Positions 44,848 to 53,600 of a stretch of 64,000 nucleotides of DNA are shown piece by piece. How positions within the stretch are numbered: the stretch's first letter is position 1; every line of letters starts with the position of its first letter. Origin of the DNA: Micromonospora haikouensis (GTDB lineage: Bacteria; Actinomycetota; Actinomycetes; Mycobacteriales; Micromonosporaceae). The position numbers were made by a program, and so were the translations under genes. The notes below the pieces were generated by a model. It made no database searches. It saw only the letters and a program-made list of their open reading frames with translations, and was not told the DNA's origin. The stretch spans positions 81,030-145,029 of the forward strand of contig NZ_FMCW01000022.1 of assembly GCF_900091595.1 (NCBI RefSeq). Reading direction: 5' to 3'.

Positions 44848-45085
44848 GCGCGGGAGGCGCCGATCGCGCCGGAGCTGGTGGCGATCCTGCGGGCGCACGT
44901 CGACCGGTTCGGGGTGGGCGCCGACGGGCGGCTGTTCCGCAGTGGAGTGCCGACCCTCGGTGCCTTGGACGTGGATCTCGCTGATCGGAAGGAATACCTC
45001 AGTGATCCCACCGAGGCGCAGTGGGCGCTGATCGGGCCGTTCCTGCAGGCCTGGAAGGCCAGGCGAGCACCGTGCGGAGCCGATG
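44848..45085 (+). pseudogene. Integrase and transposase remnants
   Basis: One short open frame joins two unrelated pieces. 44848-44945 reads APELVAILRAHVDRFG...DGRLFRS, a stretch known from tyrosine recombinases. About 44955-45065 reads LADRKEYLSDPTEAQWALIG and PFLQAWKARR, the first residues of an IS5-type transposase. Neither has a catalytic part. They are scars of past insertions. Confidence 0.6.
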
Positions 45086-45170
45086 CCAGAAAAAGCTTGA
45101 CGCGCCAACGCCCATCGCGCATGGTCGATGCATATCGATGGTTCCGAATGTCTTGGCATGGGGGGAACTG

Positions 45171-45725
45171 ATGAAGGCTTTCGTCACCACCGCCTTGGCT
45201 GCGACCCTACTGCTCCTCTCTACGGGCGGCGTGTCCGACGCCCAGCCGGCGGCCGACGCGCCCTGCACCGGGCAGATCCACGCAAACCCGGGGTTCGAGC
45301 TCGGCGCCACCGGCTGGACAGCCGGCCCGCGCATGGTCGTGCTCGGCGACGCGATCCGGCCCGCACACACCGGCCTCGCGTACGCCACCTTCGCCGGGCT
45401 GGACGTGACGCGTTCCGATTTGCTACGCACCACCGTCACGGTGCCGGCCGGCTGCGACCTGACGGTCCGCTTCTGGGTCCGGACCATCACCACGGAGACC
45501 AGCCGCAGCGATTACCTGAACGTCGGGCTGGCAGTCACCGGGATACCCCCGAAGACGAGGTTCTCGCTGGCCTTCGACGGCGGGGCGCAGTGGCGGCAGT
45601 ACAGCATGTCGACCGGGACGGCGACGACCGAGCGCACCGCGACTGCCAGCTTCCTCGCCAGCGAGACTGCTGGCAACGGCGTCACGGCCTTCGACGTCGA
45701 CGACGTCACCTTCACCTTGAGCTGA
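45171..45725 (+). CDS. Secreted protein with jelly-roll-like domain
   Basis: 184 residues from ATG 45171, with GGGGG 4 bases upstream. Signal peptide (1-27), then CTGQIHANPGFELGATGWT, the usual opening of carbohydrate-binding-type sandwich domains, and the end FDVDDVTFTLS. Two Cys residues could form a disulfide. Perhaps a sugar-binding protein; no catalytic part. Confidence 0.65.
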   Translation: MKAFVTTALAATLLLLSTGGVSDAQPAADAPCTGQIHANPGFELGATGWTAGPRMVVLGDAIRPAHTGLAYATFAGLDVTRSDLLRTTVTVPAGCDLTVRFWVRTITTETSRSDYLNVGLAVTGIPPKTRFSLAFDGGAQWRQYSMSTGTATTERTATASFLASETAGNGVTAFDVDDVTFTLS

Positions 45726-46365
45726 CCACGACGGGACCCCAGGACCAGCACCGCCAGGCTCACCGCCACACACACGGTTCAGGACGGCGACAGCGGCAGC
45801 GTGACCACTGTGGCCCTGAACTGGGCCGGTCGACTACTACTCCCGGCTCCGCGCGCCAAGATCGTTGCCCGCACTCTGCACGAAGCGCTGCGGACGCCCG
45901 AGGACGGACGGAGGCCGCCCGCGGGGCAGGCCACGAGCCGACGGCTACCCATGTCCTGCAAAGATCAAGACTGCTGTACGCGTACCACTCCCCCGCCTCA
46001 AGCCCATCTCCACCGTGAGTCCGCACACCGGCGAGCAGGTCTGTTCGGCTCCGCCCGGACCTGCGATGGAGGTGGGCGGCCCCATCTCTGTCGAAGATCC
46101 CCGCCGGAGGCATCGGTTCCGGTCCTTGGCGGAGTCTGCAATCGGCCGGCCCGCCGGCCGATTGCCGGCGTTTGCGCCGCCAGCAGGCCGCGCGGTGGCG
46201 CCCGGCGCCGTCGTGAGCGCCGGGCAACACCGCGTACCTGAGGCTCACGCGGTGCGGGTCCTGCCGCACTGCTCGGCGCCGGCGGCGTTCGTGAGATCTC
46301 TCAGCCAGGCTTCGAGGCCGTAGCCGAGATAGGCGGTGGACGTTGGCACATCCGCTTCGACCTGG
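45726..46365. other. 640-base stretch without a supported gene
   Basis: Frames here have poor composition and no family resemblance on either strand. GC is slightly lower than in the flanks. It lies between a secreted-protein gene and a TetR remnant, so it is probably decayed sequence. Confidence 0.5.
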
Positions 46366-46532
46366 GCACCGGCGGCGGCCCTCCGTCGGACACTGGCCTT
46401 CTGGACGCGGCTGCACGGCGTGCTGTCGCTGGAACTCGCCGGTCAGTTCGTCGGCGCATGGGCTTCGACCCGGCGCTCCTGTTCGCCGACGACGTCGACG
46501 AACTGACGACTCGTGCGACCATGGGCGGGTGA
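46366..46532 (+). pseudogene. TetR-family regulator, C-terminal remnant
   Basis: 46378-46458 reads ALRRTLAFWTRLHGVLSLEL then AGQFVG, the C-terminal ligand domain of a TetR/AcrR protein. After a frame change near 46457 it goes on as MGFDPALLFADDVDELT and stops at 46530-46532. The DNA-binding part is missing. Confidence 0.6.
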
Positions 46533-46969
46533 CGATCTTCGCTTGCCTCGTCTGCGGGATGCCGCTGACCGGCGACCTGGCGGAGACGGCACTGTCCGAT
46601 GAGCCGTCAGAGCAGGCGGCCAACGATCATGGCGTACCCGTCACGCGGGTGCGGCCCGGCAGGTTCGCCGTCGACCCGGAACCCTTCGGTCCTCCGTACG
46701 TACCGACGACGGCCGATCCGCAGGTGCACGTGTCCGACGGACCTCGGGGCACCATCCTGGTGAACCCGAACGACGTTCATGGCCTCGGCCCTCATCCCGA
46801 CCCGAGCCGGCGCAAAGGGTGCTGCCGACTCGATGGCTTGGACGGACCGAATCTCGTGTGCCGCGGGTGCGGCAGCGAAGTCGCGACCGAGCAATCTGAC
46901 TGCTGGGTGCGCTGGCACGACCTTCGACTGCAGCCAGCGGCGGTGACGGCATCACGCCGAGCGCGTTGA
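46529..46969 (+). CDS. Hypothetical zinc-ribbon-like protein
   Basis: 146 residues from GTG 46529, which overlaps the TetR remnant stop. Two Cys pairs at the N-terminus (FACLVCGMPL) and the C-terminal CCRLDGLDGPNLVCRGCGSE then CW could bind zinc. The middle has VHVSDGPRGTILVNPNDVHG. I believe similar unnamed proteins occur in other actinomycetes; function unknown. Confidence 0.65.
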   Translation: MTIFACLVCGMPLTGDLAETALSDEPSEQAANDHGVPVTRVRPGRFAVDPEPFGPPYVPTTADPQVHVSDGPRGTILVNPNDVHGLGPHPDPSRRKGCCRLDGLDGPNLVCRGCGSEVATEQSDCWVRWHDLRLQPAAVTASRRAR

Positions 46970-47144
46970 CGGACGTTCCACACCTGATGCCACACCGATC
47001 AACCGGCCGGACATGCCATGCTGGGCGATCATTGCACGCAGTCTGCACGGACAGCTGTAATCGGCGGCTTCGGATGGCATCGGATGATCAATCAATGCGG
47101 GAACGTATCCGCTGCTCAGGTGGCGCTTCTGCTGATCTTCGAGG

Positions 47145-47217
47145 TGCCCCCGGCAGGATTCGAACCTGCGACACACGGTTTAGGAAACCGATGCTCTATC
47201 CCCTGAGCTACGAGGGC
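47145..47217 (-). tRNA. tRNA-Arg (anticodon CCT)
   Basis: 73 nt cloverleaf on the minus strand. Acceptor GCCCTCG pairs with CGGGGGC, D arm GCTC...GAGC, anticodon loop TTCCTAA, T loop TTCGAAT with stem GCAGG/CCTGC. Anticodon CCT reads AGG. CCA is not encoded. tRNA-Arg genes are common integration sites, and element remnants lie nearby. Confidence 0.93.
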
Positions 47218-47285
47218 GCGAGGGCCTAGTCTAGCGACCTGGGGGTTCACCTGGGGTGGCAGGGAGTGGCCCACGTTCACCCACA

Positions 47286-47347
47286 GCACCCGGACCCCCG
47301 TTTGCCCAGCCCAGGACCACAGCTCGAGCACACGAACCCCCGTTTGC
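47286..47347. repeat. Short direct repeat pair
   Basis: GCACCCGGACCCCCGTTTGC (47286-47305) and GCACACGAACCCCCGTTTGC (47328-47347) share 17 of 20 bases, 42 bases apart. No gene is present between the tRNA and the cupin remnant. Confidence 0.55.
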
Positions 47348-47461
47348 GACCACCATCGGCTGCGGTGACCCGTGTTGGCTCCGGTTGACCCGGGCCGGCA
47401 TCCGCTGGCGAGCACACGTCGCGCACATCATCGAAGATCATCTAGAGGGCTCGAGCGGCAC

Positions 47462-47726
47462 ACCGTACGGGCCGGGTCCACCGTGAACATTCCGGCGAAC
47501 GCGCCGCACAACTTCCGCAACGTCTCGGGTGCGCCGGCCCGAATGCTCTGCATGTGCACTCCTGCCGGCCAGGACGAGTACTTCACGCGCATCGGTGACG
47601 TCCTCGCGGGCAAGGACGCGCCGACGCCGCAGCTGTCGCCGGGGGAACTCGCGGAACGTCGCCGCCGCGCGGCGGAACTGGCCTCGACGTACCGCAGCGA
47701 GTTCCGGTGGCTGCACCCCGGGCTAC
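47462..47726 (+). pseudogene. Cupin-domain protein, 5'-truncated remnant
   Basis: The frame reads AGSTVNIPANAPHNFRNVSG, then RMLCMCTPAGQDEYFTRIGD and a helical tail ending FRWLHPG. This is the second half of a cupin (with the HNF metal-site His) and its C-terminal extension. No start or first half of the barrel is present. Confidence 0.6.
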
Positions 47727-47867
47727 TCGGCCGGGCCCCTTCCGGGACCGGGCCGGCGACCACCAGACCACGTGGACCGGGCCGGCGACGCGGTCGACCT
47801 GGCGACGGCACCTGGAGTCCACGCGGGTTCGCATGGCGCCAACTCTCCCGATCTTGGTTGTTTGGCT

Positions 47868-47914
47868 GGGCCCAGCCGGCGCGAGAGCCCGATGGGGTCG
47901 CGCCGGCTGGGCCC
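47868..47914 (-). terminator. Perfect 17-bp hairpin at end of zinc locus
   Basis: GGGCCCAGCCGGCGCGA (47868-47884) pairs without mismatch with 47898-47914; the loop is 13 bases. It lies 64 bases past the stop of the last minus-strand gene of the surface-protein locus. Confidence 0.8.
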
Positions 47915-47978
47915 GTCGGTTACCGGGCACCCTCACCCCGGCGGACGTCTGTGTCCGGCTGCGGCGGGGTGATGGCGG

Positions 47979-48632
47979 TCAGGGAAGGACCTCGAAGGTC
48001 CAGGTTTTGGCACCGGAGCTGATGGTGGTGCCGTTGGAGGCGAGCTTTCCGGTGACTTCGAAGGTGACGGCGTAGGTGCCGGCGGCATCGAAGCCCCAGT
48101 TGACGTGGGCGTGCGTGTTGCGGTTGACGTTGAGGCTGTCGGGCAGCCCGTTGCCGCTGTCGAAGAGCACGGTGGGCGTGCCGCCGGAGACCGTGTAGAC
48201 GCTGAAGCCTGCCGGCCCACTGACGTTGGTGAGCTTGAAGGTGACCCGGTTGTTCTGGAACACGCCGCTGGGCACGTCGGTAGTGTTCCAGCCGGCCCAG
48301 AGCAGTCCGGCGGTGCTGGCCTGAGGCAGGACCCACGCCTGGCCGCCGGTGCCGAGGAAGGACCAGGCGCTGGCGCTGGGAACGGTGAGCTTCGCGGTGT
48401 TGGGGACGCTCAGGACGACGTCGGAGGGGTTGCGTTCCGCAGCCGGGCTGACGGTGTCGTCGAGCAGGTCAACGCTCAGCGCGCCGCCGGCGTAGTCGAC
48501 GTCGATGACGTCGACGTGGCCGCTGGACAGCACGATCGGCGCCGCGACGGCGGGGACGGCGGTGCCGGCGAGCAGCGCGGCGGTCAGGGTAAGGCCGGTG
48601 AGGAAACGGCTGCGGGTGCGCACGGCGGTCAC
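47979..48632 (-). CDS. Secreted choice_anchor_M-type domain protein
   Basis: 217 residues from GTG 48632, overlapping the previous stop by 4 bases. Signal peptide (1-30, ending AVA), then one domain of the actinobacterial ABC-transporter-associated surface repeat (TIGR03769/TIGR03773 families). Key motifs: GHVD at 38-41, VLPQ near 101, LWAGWNT near 111, and HAHVNW at 174-179 (His174 and His176). No wall or membrane anchor, so it is probably released. The two His motifs could bind zinc; that is inference from the zinc setting. Confidence 0.85.
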   Translation of the reverse strand: MTAVRTRSRFLTGLTLTAALLAGTAVPAVAAPIVLSSGHVDVIDVDYAGGALSVDLLDDTVSPAAERNPSDVVLSVPNTAKLTVPSASAWSFLGTGGQAWVLPQASTAGLLWAGWNTTDVPSGVFQNNRVTFKLTNVSGPAGFSVYTVSGGTPTVLFDSGNGLPDSLNVNRNTHAHVNWGFDAAGTYAVTFEVTGKLASNGTTISSGAKTWTFEVLP

Positions 48633-49276
48633 GCCCGGACCACGAAGTGCAGGGTCGTCGGCTCGCTGGTGACCTGCTGACCGGTGGCGGCGAGGGTGCC
48701 GGTGGCGCGGACGGTGATGCAGTAGGTGCCGGCGCGGTCGAAGGCCCAGTTGGCGTGGAGGTGGTCGCCGGCGGTCAGGGCGATGGCGTCGGGTAGGCCG
48801 TCGCCGCTGTCGGCGAGGACGGTGGGCTGCCCGACGGCGTTTTCGGTGTAGATGGCGAGCTGTCCGGGCCCGCTGACCGACTGCACGTCGAGGGTGAGCG
48901 CGTCGGTGGTGAAGATGCCGGCCTCGACCTCTTCGGCGGCGAGGCCGGGCCAGACGAGGTTGGTGTTCTGGATCTCGGGCAGGATCCACACCTTGGCTAC
49001 GCCAGGGGTGCCGAGGAAGCCGAAGGCGGGATCGTTCGGGACGGTGACCTTGGCCTGTCGCTTGACGACGATCTTGACCTCGTCGGCGGCGTACTCGACG
49101 TCGTTGTCCTCGTCGTGGACGCCGATCTCCAGCTCGCCGGCCTCGTAGGCGATGTCGACCAGGTCGAGGTGCCCGGAGTTGAACGTCACCACGGCGGCCT
49201 GCGCCGGTGGCGCTGCCGCGAACAGCGCCGCGGTCACCACCCCGGAGGCGAGCAGCAGGCGGATGGGCTTGCGCAC
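48629..49276 (-). CDS. Secreted choice_anchor_M-type domain protein, second
   Basis: 215 residues. Signal peptide (1-27, ending AQA) and one repeat-type domain: GHLD at 35-38, VWILPE near 97, VWPG near 108 and HLHANW at 172-177 (His172, His174). It is more acidic than its partner (HDEDNDVEYAADEV near 54-67). It is first in a two-gene unit; a candidate Zur box lies 42 bases upstream of its start. Confidence 0.85.
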   Translation of the reverse strand: MRKPIRLLLASGVVTAALFAAAPPAQAAVVTFNSGHLDLVDIAYEAGELEIGVHDEDNDVEYAADEVKIVVKRQAKVTVPNDPAFGFLGTPGVAKVWILPEIQNTNLVWPGLAAEEVEAGIFTTDALTLDVQSVSGPGQLAIYTENAVGQPTVLADSGDGLPDAIALTAGDHLHANWAFDRAGTYCITVRATGTLAATGQQVTSEPTTLHFVVRA

Positions 49277-49317
49277 GGAGAAACTCCTTCCAGGCGGCCC
49301 ACGATGGACCGCGATAA

Positions 49318-49338
49318 TGAAAATGATAGTCGTTTTGA
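49318..49338. promoter_or_regulatory. Candidate Zur/Fur-type box (divergent from consensus)
   Basis: TGAAAATGATAGTCGTTTTGA in a small AT-rich island: arms TGAAAATGA and TCGTTTTGA match inverted at 7 of 9 positions. The half-sites are as in the other boxes but 6 bases further apart. Confidence 0.5.
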
Positions 49339-49367
49339 CTAAACCATGGAAGGGCTACTGGAGGGAC

Positions 49368-50285
49368 TCACCGCGGGTCAGGGAGACCGGACCCGGGATG
49401 CGGCGAGGTGCCGGTGGCGAGTTCCCGTTCGACCGGGCGCCCCCGGCGCCGGGTCAGTACGCCGTGCCGTGGGGCGACCAGCCAGGCGGCGAGGAAGACG
49501 GCGGTGGCGACTAGGACGATGGTGCCGCCGACCGGTGTGTCGTAGCTCCAGGACAGATACAGCCCGACGACCGCCGACGTACCACCGATCACCGGGGCGA
49601 GCAGCATCATCACGCCGAGCCGGTCGGTGAGCAGACGGGCCGCCGCCGCAGGGGTGATCAGCAGGGCCAGGACAAGGATGTTGCCGATGGTCTGCAGCGA
49701 TATCACCACGGCCAGGGTGACCAGGACGTAGAGCACGATGTCCAGCCAGAAGACCGGGAGCCCCATCGCGCGGGACATCTCCCGGTCCAGACAGACCGCG
49801 ACGAACTCCTTGTGCAGGACGAGCACCAGGCCGAGGATGACCAGGCCGGCACCGACGACGACGTACAGGTCCCGGTCCGGGATGCCGGTGATCGAGCCGA
49901 ACAGGAACTGCTGCAGCGAGCCGGCGTACCCGGGCGCCTGCGAGATGATCACGATACCCAGGGCGAAGGCGCCGACCAGGAAGACGCCGATGATCGAGTC
50001 CTCCTTGACCCGCCGGTTCTGCGAGAAGACGGCGATCAGCAGTGCGGTGGCGACGCCAGCGACGGCGCCGCCGAGCACCAGGCTGCCCTGCAGCACGAAG
50101 GCGACCGCGATGCCCGGGAAGACCGCGTGGGCCACCGCGTCACCGATGAAGGCCATCCCACGCAGGACGACGTAGCACCCGACGACGCCGCAGACGATGC
50201 TGGACATGATCGCGATCGCCAGCGCCTTGGGAAGAAAGGCGAGGTCGGGGTTGAGCAGGTCGGTGAGGAATTCGGTGATCGACAT
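49368..50285 (-). CDS. Zinc-type ABC transporter permease (anchored-repeat type)
   Basis: 305 residues from ATG 50285, which overlaps the ATPase stop by 1 base. ABC-3 (ZnuB-like) permease with about eight to nine helices: AIAIMSSIVCGVVGCYVVLR at the start, GDAVAHAVFPGIAVAF (the coupling region) and LLITPAAAARLLTDRL. This matches the permease of the anchored-repeat ABC systems (TIGR03770). It should import zinc or a similar metal, given the Zur setting. Confidence 0.88.
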   Translation of the reverse strand: MSITEFLTDLLNPDLAFLPKALAIAIMSSIVCGVVGCYVVLRGMAFIGDAVAHAVFPGIAVAFVLQGSLVLGGAVAGVATALLIAVFSQNRRVKEDSIIGVFLVGAFALGIVIISQAPGYAGSLQQFLFGSITGIPDRDLYVVVGAGLVILGLVLVLHKEFVAVCLDREMSRAMGLPVFWLDIVLYVLVTLAVVISLQTIGNILVLALLITPAAAARLLTDRLGVMMLLAPVIGGTSAVVGLYLSWSYDTPVGGTIVLVATAVFLAAWLVAPRHGVLTRRRGRPVERELATGTSPHPGSGLPDPR

Positions 50286-51028
50286 CAGACCGCCTTCACG
50301 AGTTTCAGCAGCGGGGACGTCGCGCTCACCCCGAAGGTCTTCGTCCACAGCTCGGCGTTCTGCAGGTCCGCCGGCCGCCCGTCGGCGATGATCCGGCCGT
50401 TGAGCAGGACCAGACGGCTGCAGGAATCGACCGCCGCGACGAGGTCATGAGTGGTCATCAGCACCGCCCGGTCCTCGCTCGCCAGGCTGGCGAACAGGTC
50501 ACCCAGCAGTTCCTGGGTGGGCAGGTCGAGTCCGGCGAACGGCTCGTCGAGCAGCAGGATGCGCGGCGCGAGCGCGAGAGCCCGCGCGACCAGGACACGC
50601 TGGCGTTGCCCGCCGGACAGCTCGCCGACCGGCCGGCGACGCAACCCGGTCAGCTGTACACGGTCCAGTGCGTCGCCGACGGCCCGCCAGTCGGTGACGC
50701 CGGGGCGGCGGAGCAGGCCCAGCCGGCCGGTCCGGCCAGTCATCACGGCTTGCTCGACCGAGATAGGGAAGTCCCAGGTGAACTCGTGACGCTGGGGGAC
50801 GTAACCGATCTCGGAGCGGCCGGGGCGCGACGGCTTGCCCTCCACCGTCACCGTGCCGCCGCAGGTACGGGTCAGTGCCAGGATGGCGCGGAGCAGGGTG
50901 GTCTTCCCGGCACCATTGGGTCCGAGCAACCCGACCAGCTCGCCCCGGTCCAGGTGCAGCCGCACGTCCCGCAGGACCGGCCGGCCGCCGAGGTCCACGT
51001 CCAACCCTTCGATGTCCAGTGCTCTCAC
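50285..51028 (-). CDS. Zinc-type ABC transporter ATPase (anchored-repeat type)
   Basis: 247 residues, GTG start at 51028. Walker A GPNGAGKTT near residue 36, Q-loop YVPQRHEF, signature LSGGQRQR, Walker B ILLLDEPFAG and the switch His in TTHD. Resembles ZnuC; corresponds to TIGR03771. It energises the permease gene that follows with a 1-base overlap. Confidence 0.9.
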   Translation of the reverse strand: MRALDIEGLDVDLGGRPVLRDVRLHLDRGELVGLLGPNGAGKTTLLRAILALTRTCGGTVTVEGKPSRPGRSEIGYVPQRHEFTWDFPISVEQAVMTGRTGRLGLLRRPGVTDWRAVGDALDRVQLTGLRRRPVGELSGGQRQRVLVARALALAPRILLLDEPFAGLDLPTQELLGDLFASLASEDRAVLMTTHDLVAAVDSCSRLVLLNGRIIADGRPADLQNAELWTKTFGVSATSPLLKLVKAV

Positions 51029-52014
51029 CGCTGGTCCTCCGCCAGTGCGGCGGCGCGTTCCTGTTCGGCCCGGCGCTTCGCCCCGCGTCCGCGCAACAGC
51101 AGGATCAGCAGGCCGATGACGAGCAGGAAGGCCATGCCCGCCAGCGCGATGATCAGCAGGGTCGTGGACGTGCCGGCAGGCTCGTCGTCTGCGGCCCGGT
51201 CCTCGTCGGTTGCTGCCGGCCCGGCGGCGGGGATGTCCGCAGTTGCCGCGTACGCCTCCGCGGCGCTGGTGGCGTCGCCCACCGCGAAGCGCAACGTGCC
51301 GGTCGCCGACACCGTCTCACCGTTGATCAGGTCTGCCGACGCCTGGATTGCGACCAGATAGACGCCGGGTGCGCTGAACACCCAGTTGGCGTGGGTGTGG
51401 GTGTTGACCTCGGCCCAGAAGGGCTGCGCCTTGGACTGGCTGGAACGCCACAGCGGCTGCGGCGGCGCGAAGTTTCCCGACTGCAGGTAGGTCGTGAGGC
51501 TCCCCGGTCCGCGTACGCCGAGCAGGGTAAGCGTGACGCCGCGGTCGATGGTCTGCATCACCCGGGGGTCCTGGGTGTTCCACCCGAGCCAGACGACGTC
51601 GGGGTTCTGGACCTGCGGCACCACGTACACCCGCTTGCCGGCGTCGATGTCGAGGAAGGCGTACGCGGGGTCGTCGGGAACGGTCTGCAGCGCGGCGTCG
51701 GAGACGCGGAGCAGGGCCTCGTCGGAGTTGCGCCACACCGGTCGCGCCTGCGTGCCGTCGTGGATCAGCAGCGTCCACCGGTTGTCGACGTAGCGGGGGC
51801 CGATGTCGACGTGCCCGGTGGCGAGTTCCGCCCGGCCGGTGGCGATCGGCTGGTCGGCGGCGATCGACTGGCCGAGACCCGGCGTCGGCCCCTCGGCCCG
51901 TGCCGGCGTCTGCGTCGTGGCCAGCATGATCACTGCGGCCACCGCGCATCGCGTCATGGCAATGATCGTGTGGGTGCGGCGTCGCACCCGTCCTGCCGTC
52001 ACTGGCTTCTCCAT
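51025..52014 (-). CDS. Membrane-anchored surface-domain protein
   Basis: 329 residues from ATG 52014 (an internal Met at 20 is possible). Signal-like helix (20-40), one surface domain with GHVD at 67-70, YVVPQ near 131, VWLGWNT at 141-147 and HTHANW at 206-211, then a polar linker and a C-terminal membrane helix (about 288-308) with a basic tail (RGRGAKRR). It sits between lipoprotein and ATPase genes, overlapping both, so it should work at the membrane with the transporter. Confidence 0.87.
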   Translation of the reverse strand: MEKPVTAGRVRRRTHTIIAMTRCAVAAVIMLATTQTPARAEGPTPGLGQSIAADQPIATGRAELATGHVDIGPRYVDNRWTLLIHDGTQARPVWRNSDEALLRVSDAALQTVPDDPAYAFLDIDAGKRVYVVPQVQNPDVVWLGWNTQDPRVMQTIDRGVTLTLLGVRGPGSLTTYLQSGNFAPPQPLWRSSQSKAQPFWAEVNTHTHANWVFSAPGVYLVAIQASADLINGETVSATGTLRFAVGDATSAAEAYAATADIPAAGPAATDEDRAADDEPAGTSTTLLIIALAGMAFLLVIGLLILLLRGRGAKRRAEQERAAALAEDQR

Positions 52015-53600
52015 CACTTGTCTGTGGTCAGGCAGTCGTGCAGTGAGTCGGCGTTGAACCGCATCATCTGCACGTATGTGGTCACGTCGCGGTCGAAGGT
52101 GTCGCCGTAGATCGGGCAGACCCGCAGTCCCTGTTCGCGGGCCACCTCGGTCAGGGTGGTGGATCGGGCCGCCAGGTTGGGTTCCAGGAACACGGCCGGG
52201 ATCTTCAGGTTGCGGATCGTCTCGGTGAGCCGGCGGCGGTCGGCGAGGCTCGGCTCGGTGGCGGGATTCGGCGTGACGAAACCGGAGATCCGGATGCCGT
52301 ACGCCTGGCCCAGGTAGCCGAACGCGTCGTGGGTGCTGACCAGGTGGCGTCGCGACGGCGGGATCCGGGCGATGGTGTCCCGGACCTCGGCGTCGAGTTG
52401 CTCCAGTTCCCGGATGTAGGCCGAGGCGTTCGCCCGGTAGGCCGCCGCGCCCTGTGGGTCGACGCCGATCAGGGTGTCCCGGATGAGTTCGGTGTAGGAG
52501 ATGGCGTTGCGGACGTTCTGCCACAGGTGCGGGTCGATCTCGCCGTGCACGTGCTTGCCGAGGACCGCTTGTGGAAGCTGGTGGATCTGGGTGCCGGACC
52601 GACCGAGAGACCGGAATCTCCGGTCGCCGGGCACCTCCAGCAGCGCCTTGTTCGGCACCTCGATCACGGTGCTGGCCGGGTCGTACACCTGCTGGTTGAC
52701 CTCGCCGCTGCCCTCCGGGTCGGCGAACAGGTAGAGCCGCCGCTCGTCGAGGTCGACGGTGACGTCGGCGTGCCCGGAGTTCAGTACCTTCGCTCCGGTC
52801 ATGCCGGGCACCGAGTGTGGATCCACCCCGACGGCGAAGGTGAACACCTGCTCGCCCAGCGGGAGGGGCGCCGTGTCGGGAGTGACCGCCAGCTGTGCGC
52901 GCATGGTCAGCCGGTAGACACCCGGTTTGGTGAAGGCCCAGCTCATGTGGGTGTGTGCGTCGGGTGGCAGCGTGGCGGTGTCGTCACGGTACCCGTCAGC
53001 GGCGTCGAACCCGTCTTCGGAATCGACGTAGAACGCCGGATCGCCAAACGACTCGGTCAGGTACGCCAGCAACCGACCCGGCCCGTCGGCGGCAGTCGCG
53101 CTGAGCAGCACGTCGGAGGAACGGTTCGCGCCCTGCGCCGCGCCGGTGCCGCGCACGCGCATGCCCAGCCAGATGGTGTCCAGCGACACGTCCTCGACCA
53201 GCGGGATGATCTCCGCGGCGTACTTCACCGCGCCCTCGGCCAGGGAGACGCTCGGTACGCCGTCGCGTAGGTTCGCGTCCAGCGCCTTGATGACGGCCTG
53301 CTCCTCCAGGAGCAGGTAGTTGCTGAAGGCGACGTCTGCGTAGACGACGTCGCGGATGTCCCGAAGCGACGGCTCGTAGCTGTGCGGGTCGGCGCCGTCC
53401 GGCACCAGCGAAGTGACGGCCACCCGCTCACCACCGACGTTGCTCACCATGTCCCGCAGGATCCCGGTGGTCGTGATGACCTGGATCCGCTCGTCGTTCG
53501 CGCTCAGTGTCACCTCCGAGCGGCAGCCGGAGGCCAACACGGCGATCAGCAGCGGCCCTACGAGCGCCCGCCACCCCGGCCCGGAGCGGCGACGAGTCAC
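52014..53600 (-). CDS. Zinc-binding lipoprotein with inserted surface domain
   Basis: 528 residues from GTG 53600. Lipobox LASGC (Cys26). N-lobe of a ZnuA-like protein at about 38-135 with DPHSYEP (His73). Residues about 136-345 are a surface-repeat domain placed between the lobes. The C-lobe starts HVHGEIDPHLW (His358) and has STHDAFGY (His424), FLEPN and YGDTFD (Asp500). In the insert the half with AHTHMSW (216-221) comes before the half with GHAD (276-279), the reverse of all other copies: a circular permutation. Family TIGR03772. Confidence 0.88.
   Translation of the reverse strand: MTRRRSGPGWRALVGPLLIAVLASGCRSEVTLSANDERIQVITTTGILRDMVSNVGGERVAVTSLVPDGADPHSYEPSLRDIRDVVYADVAFSNYLLLEEQAVIKALDANLRDGVPSVSLAEGAVKYAAEIIPLVEDVSLDTIWLGMRVRGTGAAQGANRSSDVLLSATAADGPGRLLAYLTESFGDPAFYVDSEDGFDAADGYRDDTATLPPDAHTHMSWAFTKPGVYRLTMRAQLAVTPDTAPLPLGEQVFTFAVGVDPHSVPGMTGAKVLNSGHADVTVDLDERRLYLFADPEGSGEVNQQVYDPASTVIEVPNKALLEVPGDRRFRSLGRSGTQIHQLPQAVLGKHVHGEIDPHLWQNVRNAISYTELIRDTLIGVDPQGAAAYRANASAYIRELEQLDAEVRDTIARIPPSRRHLVSTHDAFGYLGQAYGIRISGFVTPNPATEPSLADRRRLTETIRNLKIPAVFLEPNLAARSTTLTEVAREQGLRVCPIYGDTFDRDVTTYVQMMRFNADSLHDCLTTDK

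Noticed and set aside
45760..46623. Minus-strand 287-codon frame in the scarred zone
   Set aside because: Ser/Arg-rich with no recognisable domain, and it crosses the TetR remnant on the other strand.
48989..48989. Extended start for the surface protein at 47979-48632
   Set aside because: The frame upstream of GTG 48632 is antisense-free but lies inside the preceding gene in another frame; the GTG gives a proper signal peptide and a 4-base overlap.
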